Counted from the stretch's first letter, positions 16,517-26,622 are shown. The stretch is DNA of 35,991 nucleotides from Egibacteraceae bacterium (GCA_035540635.1 DATLGH010000062.1:1-35991), one strand, 5' to 3'. Notes: generated from the letters alone by a model not told the origin. Numbers and translations: made by a program.

Positions 16517-18016
16517 TCAGGCGGGTACGGCGGGTTGCGCCGGGTCGACCAGGGGCAGCGCGACGGCGACGAGGTCGGGGTCGAGGCTGGTGCCGGCGAG
16601 CGCGCTCAGCGCCGTTGCGATCGCCGGCGGGTCGGCGGGGCCCTCGGTGTGGGTCAGGCGCTCCACCGCGTCCGCGACGGCGATGATGCGCGCCGCCAGG
16701 GGGATGGCGTGACCGGACAGGCCGTCGGGGAAGCCGCCGCCGTCCCAGCGCTCGTGGTGGCCGCGGACCGCGGCGGCGACCTCGTCGCCGGCCGACGGGC
16801 GTAGGTAGTCCGCGCCGCGCGCGGGGTGGCTGCGGTACGCCTCGGCAAGGGGGCCGTCGTGGTCGCCGGCGCCGGCTATCGCCTCGGGCGCGACGGCGAT
16901 CTTGCCGACGTCGTGGAGCAGTGCCGCGAGCTGGATGCGGGTGCGGCGCTGGCCGTCGTAGCCGAGGCGCCAGGCGAGCTCGCCGGCGAGCTCGGCGACC
17001 CGCTCGCCGTGGCCGGGCGGGTAGGCGTCGTGGCGCTCCACGTGCGCGAGCATGCGCAGCGCCGCCTCGAGCTCCGTCGTGGACGACACGCCGAGCGACA
17101 GGGTGTCGGCGGCGACGACGCCGCCGTCCTTGTCCGCCGCCGCCACCTCGAGCGCCCGATGGGCGAGCTCGCGCACGGTCGCGACCTGCGCTGCCGCTTC
17201 CGCGCCGGCGTGACCCATGGCGAGCGCGAGCGGGTGGTAGCCGTTCGGGGCGAAACGCCGCGCGACGCGTCCGAGACGCAGCCCGAGCTCCTCGGCGCTG
17301 TCGGGCGCGAGGTCCATGCCGAGCACCGCGTGGTCGGCGGGCCCGAGCGTGAACAGCTCGACGGCGAAGCGCTCGGCGAGCTGGCGGAACGCCACCGCGA
17401 GGCGGCGGCGGACGAGCAGGGTCGCGTCGGCCGCGGCCCGCTGCTCGGTCCCCGGCAGGTGGAGGAGGCGCAGGAACGCGATGCGGGGGACCTGCCCGGC
17501 CTGGCTCAGTTCGGTCAGGCGCTGCGCGAACGCCGCGCCGGTCGGCTCGCCGGTGAGCGGGTCGCGGTTGCGCAGCGCGTCCCTGCCCCCGCGGGCCTGC
17601 GCGAGCTTGCGCTCGTAGGTGGTGATGAGGCCGGTGTCGTGCCCGGTGCCGGCGGCGAGGGCCGCGACGGCGTCCTCGTTGCCTTCCCCGATGACGCCCG
17701 CCGCACCTGCCCGCATGACCTCGACCGCCAGCCCCTCGCCGCCGGTGTGCACGAGCACCACGACCTTGCCGCGGGCGCGGCCGCGCAACCCCGACAGGGC
17801 CGCCATGAGCTCACCGCGCGGCATCCGGGTGGACACGACGACGACGTCGGCGTCGTCGGGCCCGTCGACGAAGGTGTGGGCTCCGGTCTCCTCCAGCCTC
17901 GCGCGCACCGGCGCCGGGACCTCGACCAGCAGCGTGCGCACCGGTGCGCCGGTGCCGGCAGGCTCGGTGCCCGGTCGGCGCTCGCGGGCGTCCTCGCCGG
18001 CGCCGCCGTCAGGCAC
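16517..18016 (-). CDS. HD-GYP c-di-GMP phosphodiesterase with degenerate receiver and GGDEF-like regions
   Basis: 499 residues. The first ~125 look like a response-regulator receiver, but the phospho-acceptor position reads VVVVSTRMP where DLRMP or similar is expected, so it is probably not phosphorylated. A vestigial GGDEF-like domain follows (NRDPLTGEPTGAAFAQRL and on) without a GGDEF motif. The C-terminal ~180 residues are an HD-GYP domain with the metal ligands present: HGERVAELA, LLHDVGKIA, HPARGADYL, GHHERWDGGGFPDGLSG (GFP in place of GYP) and IIAVADAVERL. It should hydrolyse c-di-GMP to GMP or pGpG. The GTG start overlaps the fliA stop by 8 bases, so the two are translationally coupled. 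Confidence 0.88.
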   Translation of the reverse strand: MPDGGAGEDARERRPGTEPAGTGAPVRTLLVEVPAPVRARLEETGAHTFVDGPDDADVVVVSTRMPRGELMAALSGLRGRARGKVVVLVHTGGEGLAVEVMRAGAAGVIGEGNEDAVAALAAGTGHDTGLITTYERKLAQARGGRDALRNRDPLTGEPTGAAFAQRLTELSQAGQVPRIAFLRLLHLPGTEQRAAADATLLVRRRLAVAFRQLAERFAVELFTLGPADHAVLGMDLAPDSAEELGLRLGRVARRFAPNGYHPLALAMGHAGAEAAAQVATVRELAHRALEVAAADKDGGVVAADTLSLGVSSTTELEAALRMLAHVERHDAYPPGHGERVAELAGELAWRLGYDGQRRTRIQLAALLHDVGKIAVAPEAIAGAGDHDGPLAEAYRSHPARGADYLRPSAGDEVAAAVRGHHERWDGGGFPDGLSGHAIPLAARIIAVADAVERLTHTEGPADPPAIATALSALAGTSLDPDLVAVALPLVDPAQPAVPA

Positions 18017-18878
18017 TGACGCGCCACCCGCCGGGGGCGCCCGCCTCGAGCCGGCTGCGCCACGTCGTCTCTGCGCTCACACCGGCGACGTAGGCGGCGC
18101 GCTGGCGGCGGCCGGGCGCGCCGGTCGGCACGGGCGGAACCGCGTCGAACGCGCTGGCGAAGTACGCCCGCAGGGCGTGGAGGGCCTCGGCACGGATCTG
18201 GGAGACGCGCGCCTCGGTGACGCCCATGGAACCGGCGACCTCACGGAGCCGCTCCCCACGGAAGTAGGTGCGCTCCACGACCTCGCGCTGCACGGGCGGG
18301 AGGTGGGCGACGCCGGTGCGGACGGTGCCCGACAGCTCGAGCCGCTCGAGGGCCTCCTCGGGAAGGCGATCGTCGGAGGACTCGGCGATGCACTCACCGA
18401 GGGTGGCCTCGGCGCTGTCGTGCTGGCCGAGCGGCTGGTCGAGGTGGAGCAGCGTCGCCGTCGCCGCGGCGGCGTGGCGGTCGGCGAGCTCGCGCTCGGT
18501 GATGCCGAGCGCGGCCGCCAGCTCCGCCGGGCGCGGGAAGCGGCCGTGCTGCTCCTCGAACCGCCGGCTGGCCTCATTGACATCTCGCATGCCGCGACGC
18601 AGCGCCCGGGTGGCCCAGTCACGCGAACGTGCCGAGTCGACCATCGCCCCGCGGATGCGGATGACGGCGAAGCGGGCGAACGGCACGCCCGCGGACGGGT
18701 CGTAGCGGCGGGACGCCTCCACGAGGCCCGCGGCGCCGGCGCTCCAGAGCTCCGCCCGGTCGACGTGGCGGGGGTAGCGGGAGGCGAGCTGCCGCAGCAC
18801 CTGCTCGACGAGGTGCAGGTGCTGCTCGACGAGGGTGTTCGCCTCGTCCTCGGGAGCAGGTCGGATCGTCTCGGTCAC
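18009..18878 (-). CDS. fliA: RNA polymerase sigma factor for flagellar genes (FliA/SigD/WhiG type)
   Basis: 289 residues from a GTG behind an AAAAGGA site. Region 2 is clear (RAELWSAGAAGLVEASRRYD, VPFARFAVIRIRGAMVDSAR, RDWATRALRR), region 3 follows (RFPRPAELAAALGITERELA), and region 4 carries the -35-binding helix-turn-helix (REVVERTYFRGERLREVAGS with MGVTEARVSQIRAEALHALR). There is no region 1.1, as expected for sigma-28. A ~40-residue extension after region 4 (GRRQRAAYVAGVSAETTWRSRL) is unusual. Its position at the end of the flagellar locus equals sigD in Bacillus. Likely targets are the TTAA-N15-GCCGAC sites before flgN and flbD. No anti-sigma factor FlgM was recognised in the window. Confidence 0.93.
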   Translation of the reverse strand: MTETIRPAPEDEANTLVEQHLHLVEQVLRQLASRYPRHVDRAELWSAGAAGLVEASRRYDPSAGVPFARFAVIRIRGAMVDSARSRDWATRALRRGMRDVNEASRRFEEQHGRFPRPAELAAALGITERELADRHAAAATATLLHLDQPLGQHDSAEATLGECIAESSDDRLPEEALERLELSGTVRTGVAHLPPVQREVVERTYFRGERLREVAGSMGVTEARVSQIRAEALHALRAYFASAFDAVPPVPTGAPGRRQRAAYVAGVSAETTWRSRLEAGAPGGWRVSA

Positions 18879-19049
18879 CGTGTTCGTCCTTTTTGCTCGC
18901 AAACCGCCGTCTGGCCGGTCGACCGCGTCCGGGCCTCCAAAGCATGTCGAGCAACGGCCGTTGCGTCTTGAGCGGGACGAAGCGATTTGGCCCGAACTGG
19001 CCTTGCGGGTGGGTCGGTTGGCAAGGGATGCCCGGTTCGTCGCGGTCCC

Positions 19050-19069
19050 GGGCCATGGCGCCATGGCCC
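19050..19069. promoter_or_regulatory. Perfect 20-bp palindrome between the unknown gene and fliA
   Basis: GGGCCATGGCGCCATGGCCC is its own reverse complement. Outside it, GGTCC (19044-19048) and GGACC (19073-19077) can extend the stem. It lies in the 214-base gap upstream of fliA, about 170 bases before its GTG. There is no T-run on the minus strand, so an operator is more likely than a terminator. No sigma-28 or TANNNT/-35 pair was convincingly found in the rest of the gap. Confidence 0.55.
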
Positions 19070-19092
19070 CTTCGGACCAGTCAGTCGGCGCG

Positions 19093-19509
19093 TCAGGCGC
19101 GCATGATGTCCAGCCGGCGGTTCATCGCGTCGAGCGCCGCGCGGACCGCCGCGACCTGCACGTCCTGGTGGATGACCGCCGCGCCGGTCTGCGGCATCGG
19201 GACCCCTGCGACGGTGACGGTGGCGAACACCACGACCGCGGCCGCGACGCCGCCGCCCGGGTCGACGACCCCGCACCAGTCGAGGCGGAAGTCGACGCCC
19301 CGGGGGGTGAGGGCCTCGAGAGCCTGAAGGGTGGCCGCTGCGGAAGCGGCCGACCTGCCCCGCTCCTCGGTCACTCTTGACTCCCCGATGTACTGGCGCC
19401 CGCGATGCTCGAGGGTCACGCGCACGATGTCACGGCCGCTCACGGCGACGAGGACGGGGCGGCTGCCCCCCGGATCGCGATGTTCCATCGCGCCATCGTA
19501 AGGATCCAC
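19093..19509 (-). CDS. Hypothetical protein with duplicated beta-alpha pattern, flagellar operon
   Basis: 138 residues from GTG 19509 close to an AGGAGGT site; ATG 19488 would give 131. No family is recognised with confidence. The protein seems to consist of two similar halves: a strand pair ending in a glycine (VTLEHRGRQYIGESRV and VTVAGVPMPQTGAAVI) followed by an Ala-rich helix (SAASAAATLQALEAL and VQVAAVRAALDAMNRRL). This layout resembles the C-terminal regulatory domain of 2-isopropylmalate synthase (LeuA), but that comparison is from memory of the pattern and may be superficial. It lies 8 bases after the NlpC/P60 stop and upstream of fliA, so it is likely co-transcribed with the flagellar genes. 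Confidence 0.65.
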   Translation of the reverse strand: MDPYDGAMEHRDPGGSRPVLVAVSGRDIVRVTLEHRGRQYIGESRVTEERGRSAASAAATLQALEALTPRGVDFRLDWCGVVDPGGGVAAAVVVFATVTVAGVPMPQTGAAVIHQDVQVAAVRAALDAMNRRLDIMRA

Positions 19510-19517
19510 AGCACCTC

Positions 19518-20141
19518 CTAGAGCATCCTCCGGATGGCGTCGGGCGGAGCCGTCCGCACGGGGGCGTACTTCACCACGTCGCCGGTGCGCGGCGCGTGGA
19601 TCATCTGCCCGTCGCCGGCGTAGATGGCGATGTGGTTGGGCCTGCCGCCGTGGCCGTTCCAGTAGACGAGGTCGCCCGGCCGCGCCTCGGCGAGGGACGG
19701 CACGGCCACCCCGGCGCGCGACTGGTCGCGGCTGACCCGCCGCGTCGCGACCCCGAGGTCGGCGAAGACCCGCTGGACGAACCCCGAGCAGTCGAGGCCC
19801 GTGGAGGGGTCGGTGCCTGCCCAGCGGTAGGGGACGCCGAGGTAGCGGCTCGCGGCCGCGACGACCGCGCCGCGGTCACCGGCGGTCGGGGGCCGGGACT
19901 GCTCGGCGCTCGACGCGGGGGGAGGCGGCATGGCCGGAGCGGCCGGGGTTGCCATCCCGGGGGGCAGGGTGGCGACCATCTCCCCGAGGGTAACGGGACG
20001 GGCCGTGGAGGCCGGTGACGGCCGGGTGGCTTCGCCGAGCGCCGCGGCGAGCGCGGCAGCGAACGCGGCGCCCGTCGGCGTTGCTGTGCCGGTGGGCGCG
20101 ACGGGGGGCACGCCGGGGGAGACGGCATCGATGGTGGGCAT
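19518..20141 (-). CDS. NlpC/P60 peptidoglycan hydrolase of the flagellar operon, probable flagellar export substrate
   Basis: 207 residues from ATG 20141 (GAGGAG upstream). The C-terminal ~110 residues are an NlpC/P60 cysteine peptidase, which cuts D-Glu-diaminopimelate-type bonds in the peptide stem: YRWAGTDPSTGLDCSGFVQ with the catalytic Cys, then RPGDLVYWNGHG and HIAIYAGDGQMIHAPRTG with the His. There is no Sec or Tat signal peptide. Instead the N-terminus is Ala/Pro/Thr-rich and disordered, and its first residues MPTIDAVS match MPTIGGVS of FlgD in this locus. Both proteins also have A26-F27-x3-L31, the form of the hook-subunit gate recognition motif. Inference: it is exported by the flagellar secretion system and opens the wall for the rod, replacing the FlgJ muramidase role. 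Confidence 0.88.
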   Translation of the reverse strand: MPTIDAVSPGVPPVAPTGTATPTGAAFAAALAAALGEATRPSPASTARPVTLGEMVATLPPGMATPAAPAMPPPPASSAEQSRPPTAGDRGAVVAAASRYLGVPYRWAGTDPSTGLDCSGFVQRVFADLGVATRRVSRDQSRAGVAVPSLAEARPGDLVYWNGHGGRPNHIAIYAGDGQMIHAPRTGDVVKYAPVRTAPPDAIRRML

Positions 20142-20184
20142 GGCTCCTCGAGGTGGCGGCCGGCGCCGCCGGTGCGGGTTGCGG

Positions 20185-20451
20185 TCAGGTGACGCGATCG
20201 GCGGGGCGGGCCCGGCGGCGGTCGGCGGGGTCGGGGTCCGCGGCCGGTGTCCGGCGTTCGAAGCGGGCGGCAGTCGACGACAGCCACCACCCGGCCCCAC
20301 GCCCGATCGCGGTGACCCCGACGAGCGTGACACCCGCCCGCAGGGCCGCGTCGGCGAGGGTGAGCGCCCCGAGGGCGAGCATGGCGGCGGTGGGCGCGAG
20401 CGCCACCAGCCCGAGCGCCCCGGTGAGGCGGCGGAGGGGTCCTGGCTTCAC
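20185..20451 (-). CDS. Small two-helix membrane protein in the flhG position
   Basis: 88 residues. The GTG start (20451) overlaps the stop of the FlhF-like gene in a GTGA arrangement, indicating translational coupling. Two hydrophobic stretches (about LTGALGLVALAPTAAMLALG and AGVTLVGVTAIGRGAGWWL) suggest a hairpin in the membrane, followed by a charged Arg/Asp-rich tail. No family is recognised. In Bacillus-type operons flhG (MinD-like ATPase) follows flhF; nothing in this sequence resembles an ATPase. NlpC/P60 follows after 43 bases. Coupling to the preceding gene and biased codons make it likely to be real. Confidence 0.7.
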   Translation of the reverse strand: MKPGPLRRLTGALGLVALAPTAAMLALGALTLADAALRAGVTLVGVTAIGRGAGWWLSSTAARFERRTPAADPDPADRRRARPADRVT

Positions 20452-21579
20452 CGGCGGGGCAGGAGACCGCGGATGGCGATCGCGATGTCGACGGGGTTGG
20501 CGGGCCGCGGGCTCCCTGATCCGCCCGCGGTCCCGTAGCCGAGGGCCAGCCCGAGGTCGGTGGCGACCTGGACCGCGTCGGGCAGCGACGCGTCCGCGAC
20601 CCACGACACGGCGGCCGGGTCGGCGAACAGCAGCGGGCGCCAGCCGGTGCCCCCGACGACCACGTGCAGCCACCGCGAGGAGCAGCCGGCGGAGATCCAG
20701 GCCCGGCTGTCCTCCCCGTCGCAGCCGCGCACGGCGAACGAGCCGAGCGCCGGCGCCTTGCAGCCGGGTGTGACGACAGGCAGCGCGAGCGCGTCGGCGA
20801 GCGGCAACGCGCACGGGCCGGCGAGGATCATCGGACCGTCGGGAAGCCGCCGGCAGAGCGGCGCCACCGCGGCGGCCAGGCGGGTGACCCACGCCGCGTC
20901 GTCCGCCGAACCGGCTCCGCCGACCGCGTCGACGACCGCGGCCGGCAGGCCGAGGCGGCGGAGGTTCTCCACGGTCCACACCGGCGCGCCAACGGGCGCG
21001 GGCGCAGGGCCCACGGGGGCGGCCGGCGGCGGCGTGAGCGCCGCGAGGACCGGCGCAACGGAGGCCGCGGCGGGGGTCGGCGCCGGCTGGACCGCAGGCA
21101 GGGGCATCGCCAGGGACTCCGCGGCGCGCGCGAGGGGATCCTCGGCGTGGCGCACCGCCGAGCGCGGGAGTACGGCGGGGTCGGGCAGCCCGGCGGCGTC
21201 GGACGCGCCGAGCTGGCGGCGGAGCACGTCGGCGAAGGAGCGCTCGGCGGCGTCGACGTCGGAGGTGATGCCGGCGAGCAGGCGCTCGAGCGCGGTGTCC
21301 CCCCCGGCGGTCGTCGTCGTCGCGTCCGCAGGCGACGGCGTGGCCGACACCGGCGAGCGAGCCGCGGGACCGCTCCCGCCGGCGCGGGCCCGGAGCTGGA
21401 CGACCTCGCGGGCGAAGAAGCCCCCGAGGCCGCCGCGCAGGACCTTGCCCGCTTCGACGATCGCGGCGTTGGCGCCGAGCCGGGCGTGCACCTCGGCGAG
21501 GGCCTGCTCGGCCGTGGGCGCCTCGACGATGACGTCGTCGGGGGTGGCGAGGGACGGGTCAGCTTCGGGGACGGACGGG

Positions 21580-21599
<20 letters not shown>
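20448..21599 (-). CDS. FlhF-like flagellar protein lacking the SRP-GTPase active site
   Basis: 383 residues; the ATG overlaps the flhA stop by 20 bases. The N-terminal ~50 residues after a short leader match the FlhF B domain (APTAEQALAEVHARLGANA, then VLRGGLGGFFAREVV). A long Ala/Pro linker follows. The C-terminal part should be the SRP-type GTPase that sets flagellar site and number. However, where GPTGVGKTTT is expected, residues 257-274 read MILAGPCALPLADALALP: only GP of the P-loop remains, and no later GTPase motifs (DTAGR, TKLD) are seen. It is therefore FlhF by position and N-terminus but probably cannot bind GTP as FlhF does. FlhF orthologues with a true GTPase domain may exist elsewhere in the genome. 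Confidence 0.78.
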
Positions 21600-23636
<2,037 letters not shown>

Positions 23637-23637
<1 letters not shown>

Positions 23638-24695
23638 CAGCTGGCTGCCCGGGCCGGGACGATGCCGCGCCGGCGGTAGGCGAGAGCGAGGACGACGGCG
23701 ACCGCCTCGTAGAGGGCGGCCGGGACGTACTGGCCGGCCTTGCAGCGACGGAACAGCGCCCGCGCGAGCGGGCGGTCCTCGGTGACGGTCACGCCGTGGC
23801 GGTACGCCTCCGCGCGGATCTTCGCGGCGAGGCGGTCCGCGCCCCTCGCGACGACCCGGGGAGCGGCCTCACCGTCGGCGTAGCGCAGCGCCACGGCGAG
23901 GTGGGTCGGGTTCGTCACGACCACGTCGGCGGTGGCCACGTCGCGGAGCATGCGGTTGCGCGACAGCTCGCTGTGCCGGCGCTTGCGCTGGGCGCGCATC
24001 AGCGGGTCGCCCTCGGCGTCCTTGTACTCCCGGCGGACCTCGTCCTTGCTCATGCGGAGCTCTTTCGCGGTGCGGTGGCGGTTCCACCCGTAGTCGGCCG
24101 CCGCGATGACCGTCGCGAGGAGCACGGCGCGGATGACGACGCCCCACGTCTGGTCGAGCGTGGCCGCAAGGCCCCCGTCGAGGCCCCGGTCGGCCGCGAG
24201 CTCGGTCGCCCATCCCTGCAGGGGAGCCCACACGATCGCGAGCAGCAGCCCGAGCTTGAGCGTGGTGCGGATGAGCTCCCAGCCGGCCCGTGAGGGCTTC
24301 AGCCGCTGCAGGCCCTTCTTCGGGCTGAGGTGGGAGAGCTTGGGCTTGGCCGCCCTGGGGGTCAGCCGGAAGCCGACCTGGCCGAAGCCGGCGGCCAGGG
24401 CGGCGACCACCCCCGCGACGAGCGGCGGCCCCCCGAGCGCGAGCGCCATGCGGGTGCCGCTGCCGGCGACGGCCGCGAGGTCGACCGCGCCGGTGGAGGG
24501 GACGGCGAGGAGCAGGCGGGTCTCCTCACGCAGGACCTCGAACCCGCGGCCGCCGAAAACCCGCAGCACCACGGCAGCGGCCACCAGCGAGACGGCGACG
24601 CCGACCTCCTGGCTGCGGGCCACGGTGCCCTCGCGACGCGCCTTCTGCCGTCGCTGGGGCGTGGCCTTCTCGGTTTTGCCGTCGAACCGACCCAC
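23637..24695 (-). CDS. flhB: Flagellar biosynthesis protein FlhB
   Basis: 352 residues from a GTG (24695) with GAGGAG five bases upstream. FlhB is the export-specificity switch: its cytoplasmic domain cleaves itself between Asn and Pro of NPTH, which lets secretion change from hook to filament proteins when FliK signals hook completion. The NPTH motif is intact at residues 262-265 (VVVTNPTHLAVAL). The N-terminus has the standard DGKTEKATPQRRQKARREG segment, then four membrane helices. The LSPKKGLQRL stretch and a long charged linker (ELRMSKDEVRREYKDAEGDP) are typical. Upstream, 121 bases separate it from the inserted membrane-protein gene; no terminator or promoter was recognised there. Confidence 0.96.
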
Positions 24696-24816
24696 GTGGG
24701 CTCCTCGTCCCCGCGGTGGGGAGCGTGGTATGCGAGCCGGTCCTTGGCCTGCCTTCCGTGCGTGCGTGCGCGGTCCGTGCGACGCGACCTCACCTGTCGA
24801 CCGCGACGGCCCGGGT

Positions 24817-26622
24817 TCAAGGGGTCGGCTCCACCGACCCCGTGGCCGCCACCGGCTGACCACTGCCTGCCAGGGCCGCGCGCGCCGGCGGCGGCGGGGC
24901 CGGCTCGTCGGGCGCGTCGTCCTCGCGGCGCGCCGCGCGGCGAGCGGTGACCGCCATGAGCGCGATCCACAGCGCGACGAGCGTGGCCAGCCCCGTGTAC
25001 GCGAGCGCCGCCGGCCATCCCGGACCCTCGGTCGCCTCGCGCAGCAGCACCTCGGTGTTGCGGACGAACTCCACCTGGCGTTCGGGGACGGGCGGCACCG
25101 CCGACGCGCCGATCTCCGGGTCGGCTGGCAGGGCGATCGGTGCGGCCATCACCTCGGGACCCCGCTGCAGGGTCACCATCGACTTCCAGCTGCCGGTGAC
25201 GGGGACCGCCTCGGTGGACCGGTACACCCCCGGGCCGACCTCGACGAGCGGGATTTGCCGGCTGCCGCCGCCCTGCCAGGAGGTGAGGGCGAAGGCCGTC
25301 GCGCGGTGAGCGGCGTCGGGCGGGTCGAGCGCCACCTCGACGTCGGCGGTGTCCCCCGCGATGTCGAGGCGGATCACCGCCGAGACGTCGCCGACCTGGC
25401 GGGGCAGCGGGTAGGCGAGCACGCCGAGGAGTGCGACGCCGGCCACCGCGAGCGCCGCGACCGGAAGCGGCTCTGCGCGGGGTAGGAACGCCCGGGCGAG
25501 GCCGGCTCCGAGCACCGCCGCGGCCGTCGCGGCCACCGGCCCGAGCAGCGCCGCCTTGACCGCGAGCGCGGCGGGGATCTCGTGCCACCACCCCGTCCCG
25601 ACGACCCAGGCCGCCTCGGTGAGCAGGCCGGCGGTGCCGACGAGCACGCCCGAGGCGACCGCGAAGCGCAGGCGCCCGGCGGTGCCGAGCCGCCACGCCA
25701 CCGCCTCGACGAGGAGCGCGGAGCCGAGGTAGAGCGGGAAGCGGGGTACGGTGTGACCGAGCGCCCCGCCGACGGCGAGGGCGAGCAGACCGCGCAGCGT
25801 GAGCGCGACGAGCACGGTCTTGACGGCACCCCAGGGTCCGAGGGCCAGGCGCGTGAGCACGAGGCTGAAACCCGCGGCCGCCATCACGAGCAGCGGCAGG
25901 TAGAGGACCTGGAACTGGGGCACGCCGAAGTCGAACTCGCCCTGGAAGGTGGACGCCCCGACGAGGACGGTCCCGGCGGTCAGGACGAAGATGCCCCGGC
26001 CGAGCCGGTTCGGGCGGGCGGCCGGCAGACCCTCGGCGCACATGAGCAGCGCGGCGATCGTCGCCGCCGACCCGCCGCCGACGAGCTGCAGGTGCGTCGG
26101 ACTCCACAGGGTCACGTCGATGCCGTAGGCCCGGTGCCACAGCTCGTCGAGCGGGAAGGCCGCGACCGCGCCGGTCCCGAGCGCGCCGAGCAGGACCGCG
26201 GAGTAGGGGATGCGAAGCCCCCAGGCGGAGAAGCCGACGTCGGCGTCGTCCACGGTCGCGAAGAGGATCGCGACGACCGCCGCATAGACGAGCCCGCCGA
26301 GCCCCACGAGGATCATCGTGTGGGAGGGGGTGAACAGCACGACGTCGCGGCCGTTGTCGATGTGCCAGGCGACGTCCCAGTAGAAGCCGATGACGACGAT
26401 GAGCAGGGCCATGAGGGCCGACAGCACCCCGGCCATCGACCACCCGGGGAACCCGGTTGCGCGCCGCAGGCTGTCGGAGACCCGGCCGATGAAGAACAGC
26501 ACCGCGTCCCGCTCGTTGCTCCGGCCGACCAGCGCCAGCCCGACGGTGATGAGGACGTAGAGCGACACGGGGACGAACAGCCACATCCACGAGCCGAGCC
26601 CATGCGCCACGACGGGGTCCAT
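24817..26622 (-). CDS. Polytopic membrane protein with duplicated WH-x3-G-x-DV-x-L-x2-P-x-H motif and extracytoplasmic beta domain
   Basis: 601 residues from ATG 26622 (GAGAGGAG upstream). Roughly eleven or twelve hydrophobic segments are seen. Two stretches exactly 76 residues apart share the pattern WH-x3-G-x-DV-x-L-x2-P-x-H: residues 86-101 (WHIDNGRDVVLFTPSH) and 162-177 (WHRAYGIDVTLWSPTH), so the N-terminal half contains a duplication. The His/Asp residues could bind a metal or haem. Residues ~425-500 form a soluble section with a YtkA/FixH/CopC-like look (DVEVALDPPDAAHRATAF, VGPGVYRSTEAVPVTGSWKS), then a last membrane helix and a Pro/Ala tail. The gene is divergent from a cupredoxin lipoprotein, which favours a copper-related role. 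It interrupts the fliR-flhB junction and is not a flagellar family. Confidence 0.75.
   Translation of the reverse strand: MDPVVAHGLGSWMWLFVPVSLYVLITVGLALVGRSNERDAVLFFIGRVSDSLRRATGFPGWSMAGVLSALMALLIVVIGFYWDVAWHIDNGRDVVLFTPSHTMILVGLGGLVYAAVVAILFATVDDADVGFSAWGLRIPYSAVLLGALGTGAVAAFPLDELWHRAYGIDVTLWSPTHLQLVGGGSAATIAALLMCAEGLPAARPNRLGRGIFVLTAGTVLVGASTFQGEFDFGVPQFQVLYLPLLVMAAAGFSLVLTRLALGPWGAVKTVLVALTLRGLLALAVGGALGHTVPRFPLYLGSALLVEAVAWRLGTAGRLRFAVASGVLVGTAGLLTEAAWVVGTGWWHEIPAALAVKAALLGPVAATAAAVLGAGLARAFLPRAEPLPVAALAVAGVALLGVLAYPLPRQVGDVSAVIRLDIAGDTADVEVALDPPDAAHRATAFALTSWQGGGSRQIPLVEVGPGVYRSTEAVPVTGSWKSMVTLQRGPEVMAAPIALPADPEIGASAVPPVPERQVEFVRNTEVLLREATEGPGWPAALAYTGLATLVALWIALMAVTARRAARREDDAPDEPAPPPPARAALAGSGQPVAATGSVEPTP

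Noticed and set aside
14522-16804. 760-codon plus-strand ORF opposite the LVIVD-repeat gene
   Set aside because: Antisense shadow: the minus strand encodes a signal peptide, repeats and PA domain, while this frame has no recognisable domain or ribosome site.
18879-19092. Search for a sigma-28 or housekeeping promoter directly before fliA
   Set aside because: Only isolated partial matches (for example GCCGACTG without a -35) were seen, so no promoter is reported.
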